From: Candidatus Enterococcus ferrettii
GTDB lineage: Bacteria > Bacillota > Bacilli > Lactobacillales > Enterococcaceae
Length of the DNA stretch: 21,556 bases
Reading direction: 5' to 3'
NCBI RefSeq assembly: GCF_017377655.1
Contig: NZ_JAFREL010000021.1
Coordinates: 1 to 21,556, forward strand
Both the position numbers and the translations under genes were made by a program. Of the stretch, positions 6,345 to 13,634 are shown piece by piece. The first letter of the stretch is position 1, and each line of letters begins with the position of its first letter. Under the pieces are notes generated by a model, which worked only from the letters and a program-made list of their open reading frames with translations, was not told where the DNA came from and did no database searches.

Positions 6345-6372
6345 TTATCTCTTAAACCTATTTAAGAGATAA
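6345..6372. repeat. Perfect 12-bp inverted repeat inside the recombinase segment
   Basis: TTATCTCTTAAA (6345-6356) and TTTAAGAGATAA (6361-6372) are separated by CCTA. An A-run rather than a T-run follows, so termination on the plus strand is unlikely. It may be a protein-binding site or cruciform. Confidence 0.55.
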
Positions 6373-6473
6373 AAACCTTTATATAACATACGCTATTTTA
6401 AAATTGTCCAAATTAGTTAGATTGATTGTTATTTAATAGAAAATATTGCTATTTTTTTTGAGTGGTTAACCCG

Positions 6474-6504
6474 TCAGCTACCGTCAACAGGTAGCTGATT
6501 TTTT
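6474..6504 (+). terminator. Intrinsic terminator of the recombinase gene
   Basis: A 9-bp perfect stem (TCAGCTACC/GGTAGCTGA, 7-nt loop) is followed by six T residues. It would stop recombinase transcripts before the right repeat and so insulate the matrix operon in this orientation. The third TACCGTCAA copy overlaps its left arm. Confidence 0.88.
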
Positions 6505-6533
6505 GTTGTCCCTATGGGCTTTTTCGATGGGTT

Positions 6534-6556
6534 TCCTAGTCTAGCTTAGACTAGGA
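6534..6556 (-). repeat. Right 23-bp near-palindromic inverted repeat (candidate recombination site)
   Basis: This is the exact reverse complement of the left copy at 4898-4920, with arms TCCTAGTCTA/TAGACTAGGA and centre GCT. Unlike the left copy it has no T-run on its outer side (AAGAACTG follows), so a transcript crossing it rightward would form the hairpin without a terminator U-tract. Confidence 0.85.
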
Positions 6557-6659
6557 AAGAACTGTGTGCCGTTGCCTAGTAATTGTCTAGTAAAAGTATA
6601 GAGGAATGGACAGAATATAGCAAAACCTATTTTTTACAGAGCTGGAGGGAAAATAATAG

Positions 6660-7490
6660 ATGTTTGGATTAGGAAAGCAGAAGAAATCGGATTTTCAAGA
6701 AAGTCCACAGGAAGATTATTACTACGATGACTACGAAGAGGGATATGAAGAGGACTATGGGTATGATTCTTATCCAGAAGAAGGGTATGAACGACCAAGT
6801 GAACCGTATAAAGAATACGAACGTGGAGGCAGACGTTCACGACAACGAATAGAAGAGTACCAAGAAGATCAGACAGCACAAGGGGATCCAACTGCTGATA
6901 AGGAACAGCCGTTGCAACAGGAAGTGGAACGACTGGAAGAAACCGTCGCGCAATTGAAGCATCAATTAGAAGTCAAGCAGACCGAGCTTACGGGTATGGC
7001 CACTACCTTAACTGAAAAAGAACAGGAGCTTCAAGAACAAAAACTTGCCAATGAGCAACAAAAGAATCAGCTTAATGAGCAAAGTGAACAGCTAGCTTCT
7101 TTGAAAGAAGAACTGATACAGGCGAATCAGAAACTAGATGAAAAAGAGTCTAATGCTGCCGATTTAACAGAAGCTAAGCAACAAATGGATCAATTAAAAC
7201 AGAAATTATCAGCCAATGAAGCGATGAAGGATGAACTGGCGAATATCTTAGTGGAATCCAAGAAACAAGAACGGGAAATCTTGGAGCGAGCAGAATACGA
7301 AGCCAACGGCATTCGTCATCAAGCCGAGCATGAAGCACAACAGTTGATGCACGATGCAGCCCTAGAACTGCGTGTGATGAAGCAGGAAATTAAAAACTAC
7401 CGCAAACGTTTGCGTTCGGTTCAAGACGAGACTGCTCAATTCTTCGTCAAATTATTAGCTAACAGCGATCATCTATTAGATGAAGAGTAA
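6660..7490 (+). CDS. DivIVA-like coiled-coil protein with acidic/Tyr-rich N-terminus
   Basis: This 276-aa cytosolic protein is the first gene of the surface operon. It starts with a short segment MFGLGKQKK that might touch the membrane, then ~60 residues very rich in Tyr, Glu and Asp, then an Arg-rich patch (GGRRSRQR). From about residue 85 to 260 it is a continuous coiled coil of Gln/Glu/Leu heptads. The last part (EYEANGIRHQAEHEAQQLMHDAALEL) resembles the Ala/Glu-rich second coil of DivIVA, but the DivIVA N-terminal lipid-binding domain is not evident. A role as a positioning scaffold for the secretion or wall machinery is inferred. GGAGGG lies 11 nt before the ATG. Confidence 0.75.
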   Translation: MFGLGKQKKSDFQESPQEDYYYDDYEEGYEEDYGYDSYPEEGYERPSEPYKEYERGGRRSRQRIEEYQEDQTAQGDPTADKEQPLQQEVERLEETVAQLKHQLEVKQTELTGMATTLTEKEQELQEQKLANEQQKNQLNEQSEQLASLKEELIQANQKLDEKESNAADLTEAKQQMDQLKQKLSANEAMKDELANILVESKKQEREILERAEYEANGIRHQAEHEAQQLMHDAALELRVMKQEIKNYRKRLRSVQDETAQFFVKLLANSDHLLDEE

Positions 7491-7508
7491 TAGAAGGGAT
7501 GATCCACA

Positions 7509-8642
7509 GTGAAGACGAAACAGACACAAGTGACACTGTATCCCACTCCGGCACCGAAGATGACTACGGTATTGGCTGAGACGGACTTATTAGTAGCTAT
7601 CGAAAAAGCTTGTGAGTATTTGTACGCTCCAGAAGGTAGTTTAGATGGACACCAAAGAGAAAAAATTCGGATACATTTTCAACAATTATTTCAATGGATG
7701 GATGGCAGTTATCACTTAGAGCTGTTGTTAGAGCCTTGCGAATTTGGCTGGCAAGCTTTCTGGCAAGCCATTCAACAGTTCTTTCCCCAGTTTGCTTGGC
7801 TGAAGGTGCAAACTGAAGAAACCAAGTATGGGCGACAAGTCTACCGCTTTGATTTTGTCCCACTTACTTTTCGTAAAGAAGGCTTTCCTTTTGCGGTTCA
7901 ACTAGAAGAAAGCCTGTCGCAACAATTTGCTTTGGTACCAGAGGAAGCGTTGAAGCGAGCCGAGCAGCTTTTTCAGGAACTTGCTGCACAACAATTGGGA
8001 AAAGAAATAAAAAAGTCAGTTGCGACAGTATCCATAAATCAAGTGGAAGAAGCAGCGGTATCAGTGGATCGAATCCAAAAAGAGGAAGAAAATCTCGAAA
8101 GCCAAGGTAAAGCCCGCCTGCGAGCCGTGAATCAAAAACTGGAGCTAGTCATCGAAAAATTAGAACTTTCGATGTTCTACAGCGGTATTCAGTACTTTAA
8201 GCAGGAACAGAAAGAAGAAAGCAACTGGGATAAACGTCTCAAGATCAGCTTACGAGAATATACCTATCTATTACAAAAGGCGCGCTTCCTAGAACAGATG
8301 TGGTATTTAAATGGTGAACTGGTGAATAAGACCGAGAAAATGACCGTGACTGCTAACCAGCTAGTCTATGAACGAGATCAGGTGAAACAAATCAAAGCCA
8401 ATTTCTCGGCTCGGGATATCCATTTTGTGTTGTATGAATGCCAGGTGATTGAATCTCGCGCTCAGATTCATGCCAGACCGTGGTTTCGAAAGCCGTATGT
8501 CAAATTAATGAAGATGGATTACGACAACCTACTAGGCAAAGCAGCGTACTTTGATTTATTGCAAGGAGAAAGTTCGGTACTGGAAAAATTTGTACGAGAA
8601 CAGCAAGATGCCGTGGTAAAAGACGCCAAGGAGGCTGGCTGA
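7509..8642 (+). CDS. Unrecognised 377-aa cytosolic protein of the matrix operon
   Basis: The gene uses a GTG start with AAGGGA about 9 nt upstream, 18 nt after the coiled-coil gene. There is no signal peptide or membrane segment. The first ~165 residues look globular and mixed alpha/beta (GWQAFWQAIQQFFPQFAWL, FDFVPLTFRKEGFPFAVQLEE). A Glu-rich helical linker follows (~170-215), then a second, mostly helical part with many aromatics (ELSMFYSGIQYF, REYTYLLQKARFLEQMWYL, HARPWFRKPYVKLMKMDY). I recognise no family. Its position next to the scaffold-like protein suggests a cytosolic partner of the secretion apparatus (inference). Confidence 0.75.
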   Translation: MKTKQTQVTLYPTPAPKMTTVLAETDLLVAIEKACEYLYAPEGSLDGHQREKIRIHFQQLFQWMDGSYHLELLLEPCEFGWQAFWQAIQQFFPQFAWLKVQTEETKYGRQVYRFDFVPLTFRKEGFPFAVQLEESLSQQFALVPEEALKRAEQLFQELAAQQLGKEIKKSVATVSINQVEEAAVSVDRIQKEEENLESQGKARLRAVNQKLELVIEKLELSMFYSGIQYFKQEQKEESNWDKRLKISLREYTYLLQKARFLEQMWYLNGELVNKTEKMTVTANQLVYERDQVKQIKANFSARDIHFVLYECQVIESRAQIHARPWFRKPYVKLMKMDYDNLLGKAAYFDLLQGESSVLEKFVREQQDAVVKDAKEAG

Positions 8643-8660
8643 GGCTGGACACCTCATTCT

Positions 8661-9158
8661 TTGAGTCATTGGTCCTTTCCAATGAAGGCTGGAGTAGTCT
8701 TTGTTGGATTGTATCTTGTATTTTTTAGTTTTTTTCAGACCTATCACTGGCTGTATCCAAAATATTCTGTCAGTGGTGTGTCGATGTACCCAACCTTTAA
8801 GGAAGAGGAAGTGATTCAAATTAGTGCACATCATAAACCCAAACGCTTCGATGTGATTGTCCTGCATCCACCAGAGAACCCGGAAGGTACTTATTTAAAG
8901 CGGGTAATTGGCTTGCCGGGAGAACGCATTACCTATAAAGACGGTCAATTGTATGTGAATAAAAAGCCAGTCCATGATCCCTTTGCCAAAGATACGGACG
9001 ATTTCATTTGGCAGGAGTTTTCTCGCGATCGCATCCAAGAAGGCTATTACTTTATCTTAGGGGATAATCGCGAATTGTCTTATGATAGCCGCCACTTCGG
9101 TTTAATTACCGAACCTCAAATCTTAGGCATTGTCCAAGAGGGGTACCGTCGGAAATGA
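8661..9158 (+). CDS. lepB: Signal peptidase I (bacterial Ser/Lys type)
   Basis: This 165-aa membrane protease cleaves signal peptides on the outer face of the membrane. One N-terminal TM helix (~residues 9-29) is followed by the catalytic motifs: SGVSMYPTF with nucleophile Ser41, YLKRVIGLPGE with general base Lys80, and GDNR...YDSRHFG (134-147). The size is short but normal for Gram-positive enzymes. The likely start is TTG at 8661 with only weak Shine-Dalgarno potential; an ATG at 8682 would cut into the N-terminal region. It lies 18 nt after the previous gene and overlaps the next by 4 nt. A second, different signal peptidase is encoded three genes on, so the two may divide substrates. Confidence 0.93.
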   Translation: MSHWSFPMKAGVVFVGLYLVFFSFFQTYHWLYPKYSVSGVSMYPTFKEEEVIQISAHHKPKRFDVIVLHPPENPEGTYLKRVIGLPGERITYKDGQLYVNKKPVHDPFAKDTDDFIWQEFSRDRIQEGYYFILGDNRELSYDSRHFGLITEPQILGIVQEGYRRK

Positions 9159-9457
9159 AGACACTGAAGGAAAAAATCGAATGGTACACCTTTTGGTATT
9201 GGATTTACTGGCTGTTTTCATTGGTAGTTCTGCTTGGTGTTGTTGTTTTAGGAATTTTCTTTTACTTTACAGATTTCCAGGAAGTAGTGACAGTTAGTCA
9301 ATTGTTTCTATTGTTGTTATTGATGTTACTGGCAATTTATTTGCGCATGACCGCTTTGCATTATCATACGACGCTCCAAGAGCTGAAGCGAGCTGCCCGA
9401 CCAAGAAGAAAACCGCGAGGGCAACCGCAGGAAAGGCGGAGATCAAATGAAGGGTAG
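9155..9457 (+). CDS. Small two-TM membrane protein with basic tail
   Basis: This 100-aa integral membrane protein has two hydrophobic helices (about 12-38 and 45-66) joined by a short loop (TDFQEVVTVSQ), then a strongly basic cytosolic tail (LKRAARPRRKPRGQPQERRR). It overlaps the stop of the signal peptidase gene (ATGA), a sign of tight coupling. The family is unknown. It may be an accessory subunit of the secretion complex (inference). Confidence 0.75.
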   Translation: MKTLKEKIEWYTFWYWIYWLFSLVVLLGVVVLGIFFYFTDFQEVVTVSQLFLLLLLMLLAIYLRMTALHYHTTLQELKRAARPRRKPRGQPQERRRSNEG

Positions 9458-10526
9458 GCTTCTGCTGGGATGTTTTGTATTAAGCAGCTGTTTGCTTATT
9501 GCGTGGCAGACAACACTAAAACAAACGGTACTTGCAGAATCCGAGGAAATAGTTTCTTCTCAACCAGAAACAACTCATGGAATAGTGTCCCATTCTACTG
9601 TTGTCAGTACAGTCAGTACAGGAAATCAAGAAGTTATGGAGACAACTAGTTCTTCATCTGTTTCCTCTATAGAAGAAACGAAAAGCACTGAGGACAAAGA
9701 ATCAAGTGCACCAATTACCGAAACAATTGAATCAGGAATAAGACACGAACTACCAAGTAATTCTGTTTCAGAAGAAGTAGGGCAGATTCAGATACCGCTC
9801 CCAGTAGAAAAAGTGGTGGAGAATTATCACTTTTCAGTGAGTAAGAATCAAACGACAGAAGGATTCATTCAAACGATTGGTAAGGATGCCCAACAAATTG
9901 CCTGGAGTGAAGATCTGTATGCGTCTGTCATGATTGCCCAAGCGATCTTGGAAACAGGATCTGGTAATAGCCAATTGGCGCGACCACCCTATCATAATTT
10001 GTTTGGCATCAAAGGGAGTTACCAAGGCAAACAGGTTACTTTTAAAACACAAGAGGATAAAGGGAATGGAGAGCTCTATACAATTCAGGCGGCTTTCCGT
10101 CAATATCCTAGCTATAAAGAATCATTAGAAGATTATGCGGCCTTGTTAAGAAACGGTCTCTCAGGGAATTCGAAGCTTTACCAAGGAACTTGGAAAGAAA
10201 CTGCTGCGGCCTATCAAGAAGCAACGAAGGCTCTGACAGGAACGTATGCGACAGATACTGCTTATGATAGGAAGCTAAATGCATTAATTGAGACCTATGG
10301 ATTAACAGTTTTTGATCAAGCAGCAGAGGAAGTGAACCCAACTGCAGCTGATGGTAGCGGGGAAACGGTTAGTCAAATAAAACAAGAATCTTCGACTACC
10401 GGATCTGATAAACCTGTGGAAGAAAGCAAACTGATTGTTACTCGAACTAAGTACAAGGTGATTAAATTACAACCAATTATTCAACGTCAGGCAAAACAAG
10501 TATCGGGCAAGCAAATTGTGGAATGA
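9447..10526 (+). CDS. Secreted GH73 glucosaminidase (peptidoglycan hydrolase)
   Basis: This 359-aa protein has a signal peptide ending near residue 30 (TVLAES), a Ser/Thr/Glu-rich linker (31-130), and a GH73/FlgJ-type glucosaminidase domain (~135-290). The motifs are AQAILETGSGNS with predicted catalytic Glu169, YHNLFGIKG, the repeated aromatic FRQYPSYKESLEDYAALL, and TYATDTAYDRKL. The enzyme is expected to cut N-acetylglucosaminyl bonds in peptidoglycan. The last ~65 residues are disordered and contain no LysM or other wall-binding repeat. GCGGAG lies 5 nt before the ATG, and the gene overlaps the preceding one by 11 nt. Within a fibre operon it could open the wall for subunit export, like transglycosylases of other surface machines (inference). 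Confidence 0.9.
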   Translation: MKGRLLLGCFVLSSCLLIAWQTTLKQTVLAESEEIVSSQPETTHGIVSHSTVVSTVSTGNQEVMETTSSSSVSSIEETKSTEDKESSAPITETIESGIRHELPSNSVSEEVGQIQIPLPVEKVVENYHFSVSKNQTTEGFIQTIGKDAQQIAWSEDLYASVMIAQAILETGSGNSQLARPPYHNLFGIKGSYQGKQVTFKTQEDKGNGELYTIQAAFRQYPSYKESLEDYAALLRNGLSGNSKLYQGTWKETAAAYQEATKALTGTYATDTAYDRKLNALIETYGLTVFDQAAEEVNPTAADGSGETVSQIKQESSTTGSDKPVEESKLIVTRTKYKVIKLQPIIQRQAKQVSGKQIVE

Positions 10527-10539
10527 AAGTAGGGACAGG

Positions 10540-11487
10540 ATGACTAGACCAAGAGAAGAACGCAGAAGGGAATACCGAGAAGCACCGCCTCGTTATAGGT
10601 CGTCCGATAATCTAGCGTATCACCGTCCACCTTCAAATCAACGTTCCGGAAGAAGGTATCAGGAAAAAGATGATTATTTCTACGAGGAAGAACGGCCACG
10701 TTACCGAGATTATTCAGAACAACGAAGGAATCATCCGAGACAGCCAAGGGACTATGAACAAAGAGATCGGCTAGCTAAGCAAACTGATCCACGCCCTTAC
10801 TATCCACATAGAAGCTACAGTCGTGAACCACTTTCGCAACGTCCAAGAACGTATCCGAGGGAGTTTGATTATAAAAAAAGCTATTCACTTCAACAGGCAA
10901 AGAATTCAACCAATCGAAAATTATTTTCGTTTGTCTACAACTTGTTTTTCTATACATTGACGATCGGAATCATTCTAAGTTCGGTGATGTTTGCCTTTAG
11001 CGAGAAATCGGATGCTGCTATATTAGGTCATCGATTTTATAAGGTCTTAACCGATTCTATGGCCCCACAGGCAGATTCACCAAAGGGTGGTTTTTATGCA
11101 GGAGATATTGTAATTGTCAAACTCATGAATGGTTCAGAAGTAAAGGAAGGCGACGTTGTTACCTTTAGAGTTGGTGATGGAGAGCGATACCTGACTCACC
11201 GAATGGTAGAGCGTTTGGATAATTTAAGCGGAATACCTGGAGATTATATCGTCACCAAGGGGGACGCGAATAATTCTAATGACCCACCAATTACTGTGGA
11301 TCGTGTAGCCGGAAAGGTGACTTTCGTTATTCCAAAGGTGGGAACCTTCTTAGCCTTTGTCCAAGAAAATGTATGGTTGTGCTTCGTTTGTGCCTTATCA
11401 ACTTTTGGTTTCTTTTTAGTATTGAAAGCTTACTTTGTGAAACCAGAGGAAAAGCAGCGAATATCCAGTTATCCAAGAGGGATATAG
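10540..11487 (+). CDS. sipW: SipW-type (ER/archaeal-like) signal peptidase with long Arg-rich N-terminal extension
   Basis: This is a 315-aa membrane protease of the SipW family, which processes TasA/BsaA-like exported subunits. Residues 1-125 are cytosolic, disordered and packed with Arg, Tyr, Pro and Glu; typical SipW proteins lack this. A TM helix (~130-152) precedes the catalytic domain: VLTDSMAP with Ser173, YLTHRMVE with His220 (in place of the bacterial Lys), and TKGDANNSNDPP with Asp242 and Asp248. A second TM helix spans ~278-298. The chosen ATG has AGGG five nt upstream; a TTG eight codons earlier lacks a ribosome site. Its three predicted substrates follow immediately. Confidence 0.9.
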   Translation: MTRPREERRREYREAPPRYRSSDNLAYHRPPSNQRSGRRYQEKDDYFYEEERPRYRDYSEQRRNHPRQPRDYEQRDRLAKQTDPRPYYPHRSYSREPLSQRPRTYPREFDYKKSYSLQQAKNSTNRKLFSFVYNLFFYTLTIGIILSSVMFAFSEKSDAAILGHRFYKVLTDSMAPQADSPKGGFYAGDIVIVKLMNGSEVKEGDVVTFRVGDGERYLTHRMVERLDNLSGIPGDYIVTKGDANNSNDPPITVDRVAGKVTFVIPKVGTFLAFVQENVWLCFVCALSTFGFFLVLKAYFVKPEEKQRISSYPRGI

Positions 11488-11541
11488 CCATTTGTGTCCA
11501 AGCAAATGTTTATATAAAAAACAAGCAAGGGGAGAAAAAAA

Positions 11542-12813
11542 ATGAAAGAACGTAAAAAGAAAAAGTTGTTAGCAATAGCCGCGCTACTTGCGTTGATTGC
11601 AGTAGTATCAGGAACGTTTGCCTGGATTACTTCACAACAACAAAAGATCAACCGTGTTCAGTCTTCAGCAATCGTTGATGACAGTGTAGTAGTGAATGAA
11701 GTTTGGGAACCAAAACCTATGTTGCCAGGAACAGAAACCACCAAGGAAGTAAGTGTATCGAATACAGGGAATGCCAATGTGTTTGTACGGGTTTCTTATG
11801 AAGAAGTCTTGAAGCATCTAGTCAGTGAAGGTGCGGTGACTTACAGTGCAAGTACAGTAGCAGGAGCTAAATATGATCCTGATGCAGCACATACCCTGAC
11901 CTCTCATGTACCTGTAGCATACAGTGCAGAAAAAATCAGTGTAGAAAATGGCTTTTCCGAAGTGGACGATCCTAGCACACAAGTTAATGGTTTAGAGGCA
12001 GACACTAAGCTCTTTGTAAAGGGCGGCCAGACTATTGATCCAAGTACTGGAAAGATTACTACAAGTTATGAAGCTGTTGTCGTTCATGAGTATGCTCCAG
12101 GAGAGTTTCAAGCAATGGAGTATGAAGTAGCAGTAGATGAACGTGGAGCGAATAATAGGAGTGAATCTGCAACGGAATGGACCTTTACAGTAAGCAAATT
12201 GACTTATGGTTATTATGCTGGTGGGTATGAAAATTCGGTAGTGAATTGGGCAGCATCTTCATTAGCACCTAAAGGAGAAACGACTGTAACGGGACATGCA
12301 CTATTAGGAACGTCTGGAAAACAAGGCGAAAATGAGTACGATTATACAGAAGCTGGTTTAGGTATTGTGTCACCTGCAACACTACCAAATCCAACTCCTA
12401 CAAGCTCTGGCGACCTTATTCCAACCGCAAATAATGAAAATAAAGGTGTACAAGCAGATAGAAAAGGGTTTAACAAAGATCAAATTCTTATTGGCTATGG
12501 TGATGCGATTGTGGGAATTGATGCATTAGAAGAAGGTAAATGGGTTTATAACTCAGAGGATGGCTGGTTTTATTATACTGTTCCACTGTTACCACAGGCA
12601 AAAACTCCAGATTTGTTGAAAAAACTTATTTTTGGTAAAGACATGAGCGTTGAGTACACCAATGCTACCTATGATTTGATTGTAAAAATGGAAGCTATTC
12701 AAGCAACAGAAGCAGCAATTAAGGACGCAGATGCATGGGATCTTGGCGGTGCCGCTGAAGACAGTCCTACAGATAAAATCGTTAACTATCTAGTTTCTAA
12801 AATTCCTAACTAA
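11542..12813 (+). CDS. TasA/BsaA-type SipW-dependent exported matrix protein (major subunit candidate)
   Basis: This 423-aa protein has a SipW-type signal peptide: basic KERKKKK, a hydrophobic core, and SGTFAWITS with predicted cleavage near Ala27. The mature N-terminus has the family pattern VWEPKPMLPGTETTKEVSVSNTGNANVFVRVSYEE. The rest is predicted beta-rich and extracellular, with a WVYNSEDGWFYYTVPL motif (~335-350) that is also seen in the next two SipW-type proteins in variant form. There is no wall anchor. Relatives (TasA, CalY, C. perfringens BsaA) polymerise into biofilm fibres, and this is the largest candidate subunit. GGGGAG lies ~7-8 nt before the ATG. It follows the SipW gene after a 54-nt gap. 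Confidence 0.87.
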   Translation: MKERKKKKLLAIAALLALIAVVSGTFAWITSQQQKINRVQSSAIVDDSVVVNEVWEPKPMLPGTETTKEVSVSNTGNANVFVRVSYEEVLKHLVSEGAVTYSASTVAGAKYDPDAAHTLTSHVPVAYSAEKISVENGFSEVDDPSTQVNGLEADTKLFVKGGQTIDPSTGKITTSYEAVVVHEYAPGEFQAMEYEVAVDERGANNRSESATEWTFTVSKLTYGYYAGGYENSVVNWAASSLAPKGETTVTGHALLGTSGKQGENEYDYTEAGLGIVSPATLPNPTPTSSGDLIPTANNENKGVQADRKGFNKDQILIGYGDAIVGIDALEEGKWVYNSEDGWFYYTVPLLPQAKTPDLLKKLIFGKDMSVEYTNATYDLIVKMEAIQATEAAIKDADAWDLGGAAEDSPTDKIVNYLVSKIPN

Positions 12814-12839
12814 TGAACTTTTTGGAAAGGAGGAGGTGT

Positions 12840-13634
12840 ATGAAATTCATTAAAATAATCGTGGTTAGTTTAATGGGGCTTTTTGTTTTCCTCCTGTCTT
12901 TTGGAAAAGTCATAGTCAGTGAGGCAGCAAGCACGCTGCCTCCGGGTATGGTAATTGCTGATTCAGAAGGAATCTATGCTACCTCGGAAGGCGAGTATTA
13001 TATTGATTTAGTTGATGTTTTGCCTGGAGAAAGTTATGAAAAGGAGATTACAATCCGTAGTTTGGATTTAGAAGAACCCTTTTCTTTAGGGTTGAGAGTC
13101 GAAGAAGTCACCTCCAAAGGATCAGTGTTTTGGAAGGAACATATTACACTAACTCTTACCTTGGACGGAAAAGAAATTTATCATGGTCCGATATTAGGAG
13201 ATGACACATTTGATTGGTCTAAAGTACCTTTAGAGTTAGGCGTTTGCAAGTATGGATCGGATAAGATTCTACGAGCAACATTTACATTGGATTCTTCTTT
13301 GACAAACGAAGACCTGAGAGAGGCAAGTAACTTAGATTTTTATTGGACCTTTGTAGGCACCAAGGATCAACAGCCAACTAAGCCAACCGGATCAACGGAA
13401 CCCTTAACTTCTGATTCTTCTACACCGATTTCGTCTGATTCCGGAACGAGGTCAGGGCCAGAGCCTAGTCGTGGTGACATGCCAAATACTGGAGGCAATC
13501 CTCAAGCCTCTGGTTCTGGCAAACGGTTGCCACAAACTGGGGAAGAGATCGTCTACATGTTTCTAAGCGGAATGTTGCTGGTACTAATTGCCTTGTTTTT
13601 ATGGAAGAAACGTCGAGAGGAGGAGCAGGGATGA
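12840..13634 (+). CDS. LPXTG wall-anchored protein, likely fibre anchor
   Basis: This 264-aa surface protein has a signal peptide (1-30, ending SEAA), a beta-rich domain (~35-180: YIDLVDVLPGESYEKEITIRS, LTLTLDGKEIYHG), a Ser/Thr/Pro-rich stalk (~185-212), and a sortase signal LPQTG at 230-234 followed by a TM helix and KKRREEE. A second near-signal MPNTG lies at 214-218. The start was chosen for its very strong AAGGAGGAGG site; an ATG 27 nt upstream is weaker. Its place between two SipW-substrate genes suggests it ties the fibre to peptidoglycan through sortase A. No sortase gene is in the window. Its stop overlaps the next ATG. Confidence 0.87.
   Translation: MKFIKIIVVSLMGLFVFLLSFGKVIVSEAASTLPPGMVIADSEGIYATSEGEYYIDLVDVLPGESYEKEITIRSLDLEEPFSLGLRVEEVTSKGSVFWKEHITLTLTLDGKEIYHGPILGDDTFDWSKVPLELGVCKYGSDKILRATFTLDSSLTNEDLREASNLDFYWTFVGTKDQQPTKPTGSTEPLTSDSSTPISSDSGTRSGPEPSRGDMPNTGGNPQASGSGKRLPQTGEEIVYMFLSGMLLVLIALFLWKKRREEEQG

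Larger units (their letters stand above)
4898..6556. mobile_element. Putative invertible recombinase segment upstream of the matrix operon
   Basis: A 1.66-kb segment is bounded by two identical 23-bp near-palindromes in inverted orientation. It holds one tyrosine recombinase gene, an outward minus-strand promoter at its left end, and the recombinase terminator at its right end. There is no excisionase, phage or conjugation gene, and no tRNA target, so it does not look like an ordinary integrative element. Its right end lies 103 bases before the first gene of the matrix operon. Inversion between the repeats would turn the outward promoter toward that operon. Alternatives: two insulating hairpins around a plain integrase gene, or a decayed element. 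Confidence 0.45.
6265..6659. other. Leader region between recombinase and matrix operon
   Basis: No gene is seen in these ~395 bases. They hold a 12-bp inverted repeat (6345-6372), the recombinase terminator (6474-6504), the right 23-bp repeat (6534-6556), and the sequence leading to the operon. Between 6557 and 6659 I find no strong sigma-A promoter. The best match, TTGCCT (6572-6577) with TATAGA (6597-6602), has an unfavourable 19-nt spacer. An AAAA-N5-TTTT element lies at 6622-6634. Confidence 0.5.

Noticed and set aside
4898..6556. The two 23-bp repeats as attL/attR of an integrated element
   Set aside because: Integration would leave direct repeats; these are in opposite orientation, enclose only the recombinase, and no tRNA or phage genes are present.
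6660..7490. SepF assignment for the acidic/Tyr-rich protein
   Set aside because: Only the N-terminal composition is SepF-like; the conserved SepF core domain is absent and the rest is coiled coil.
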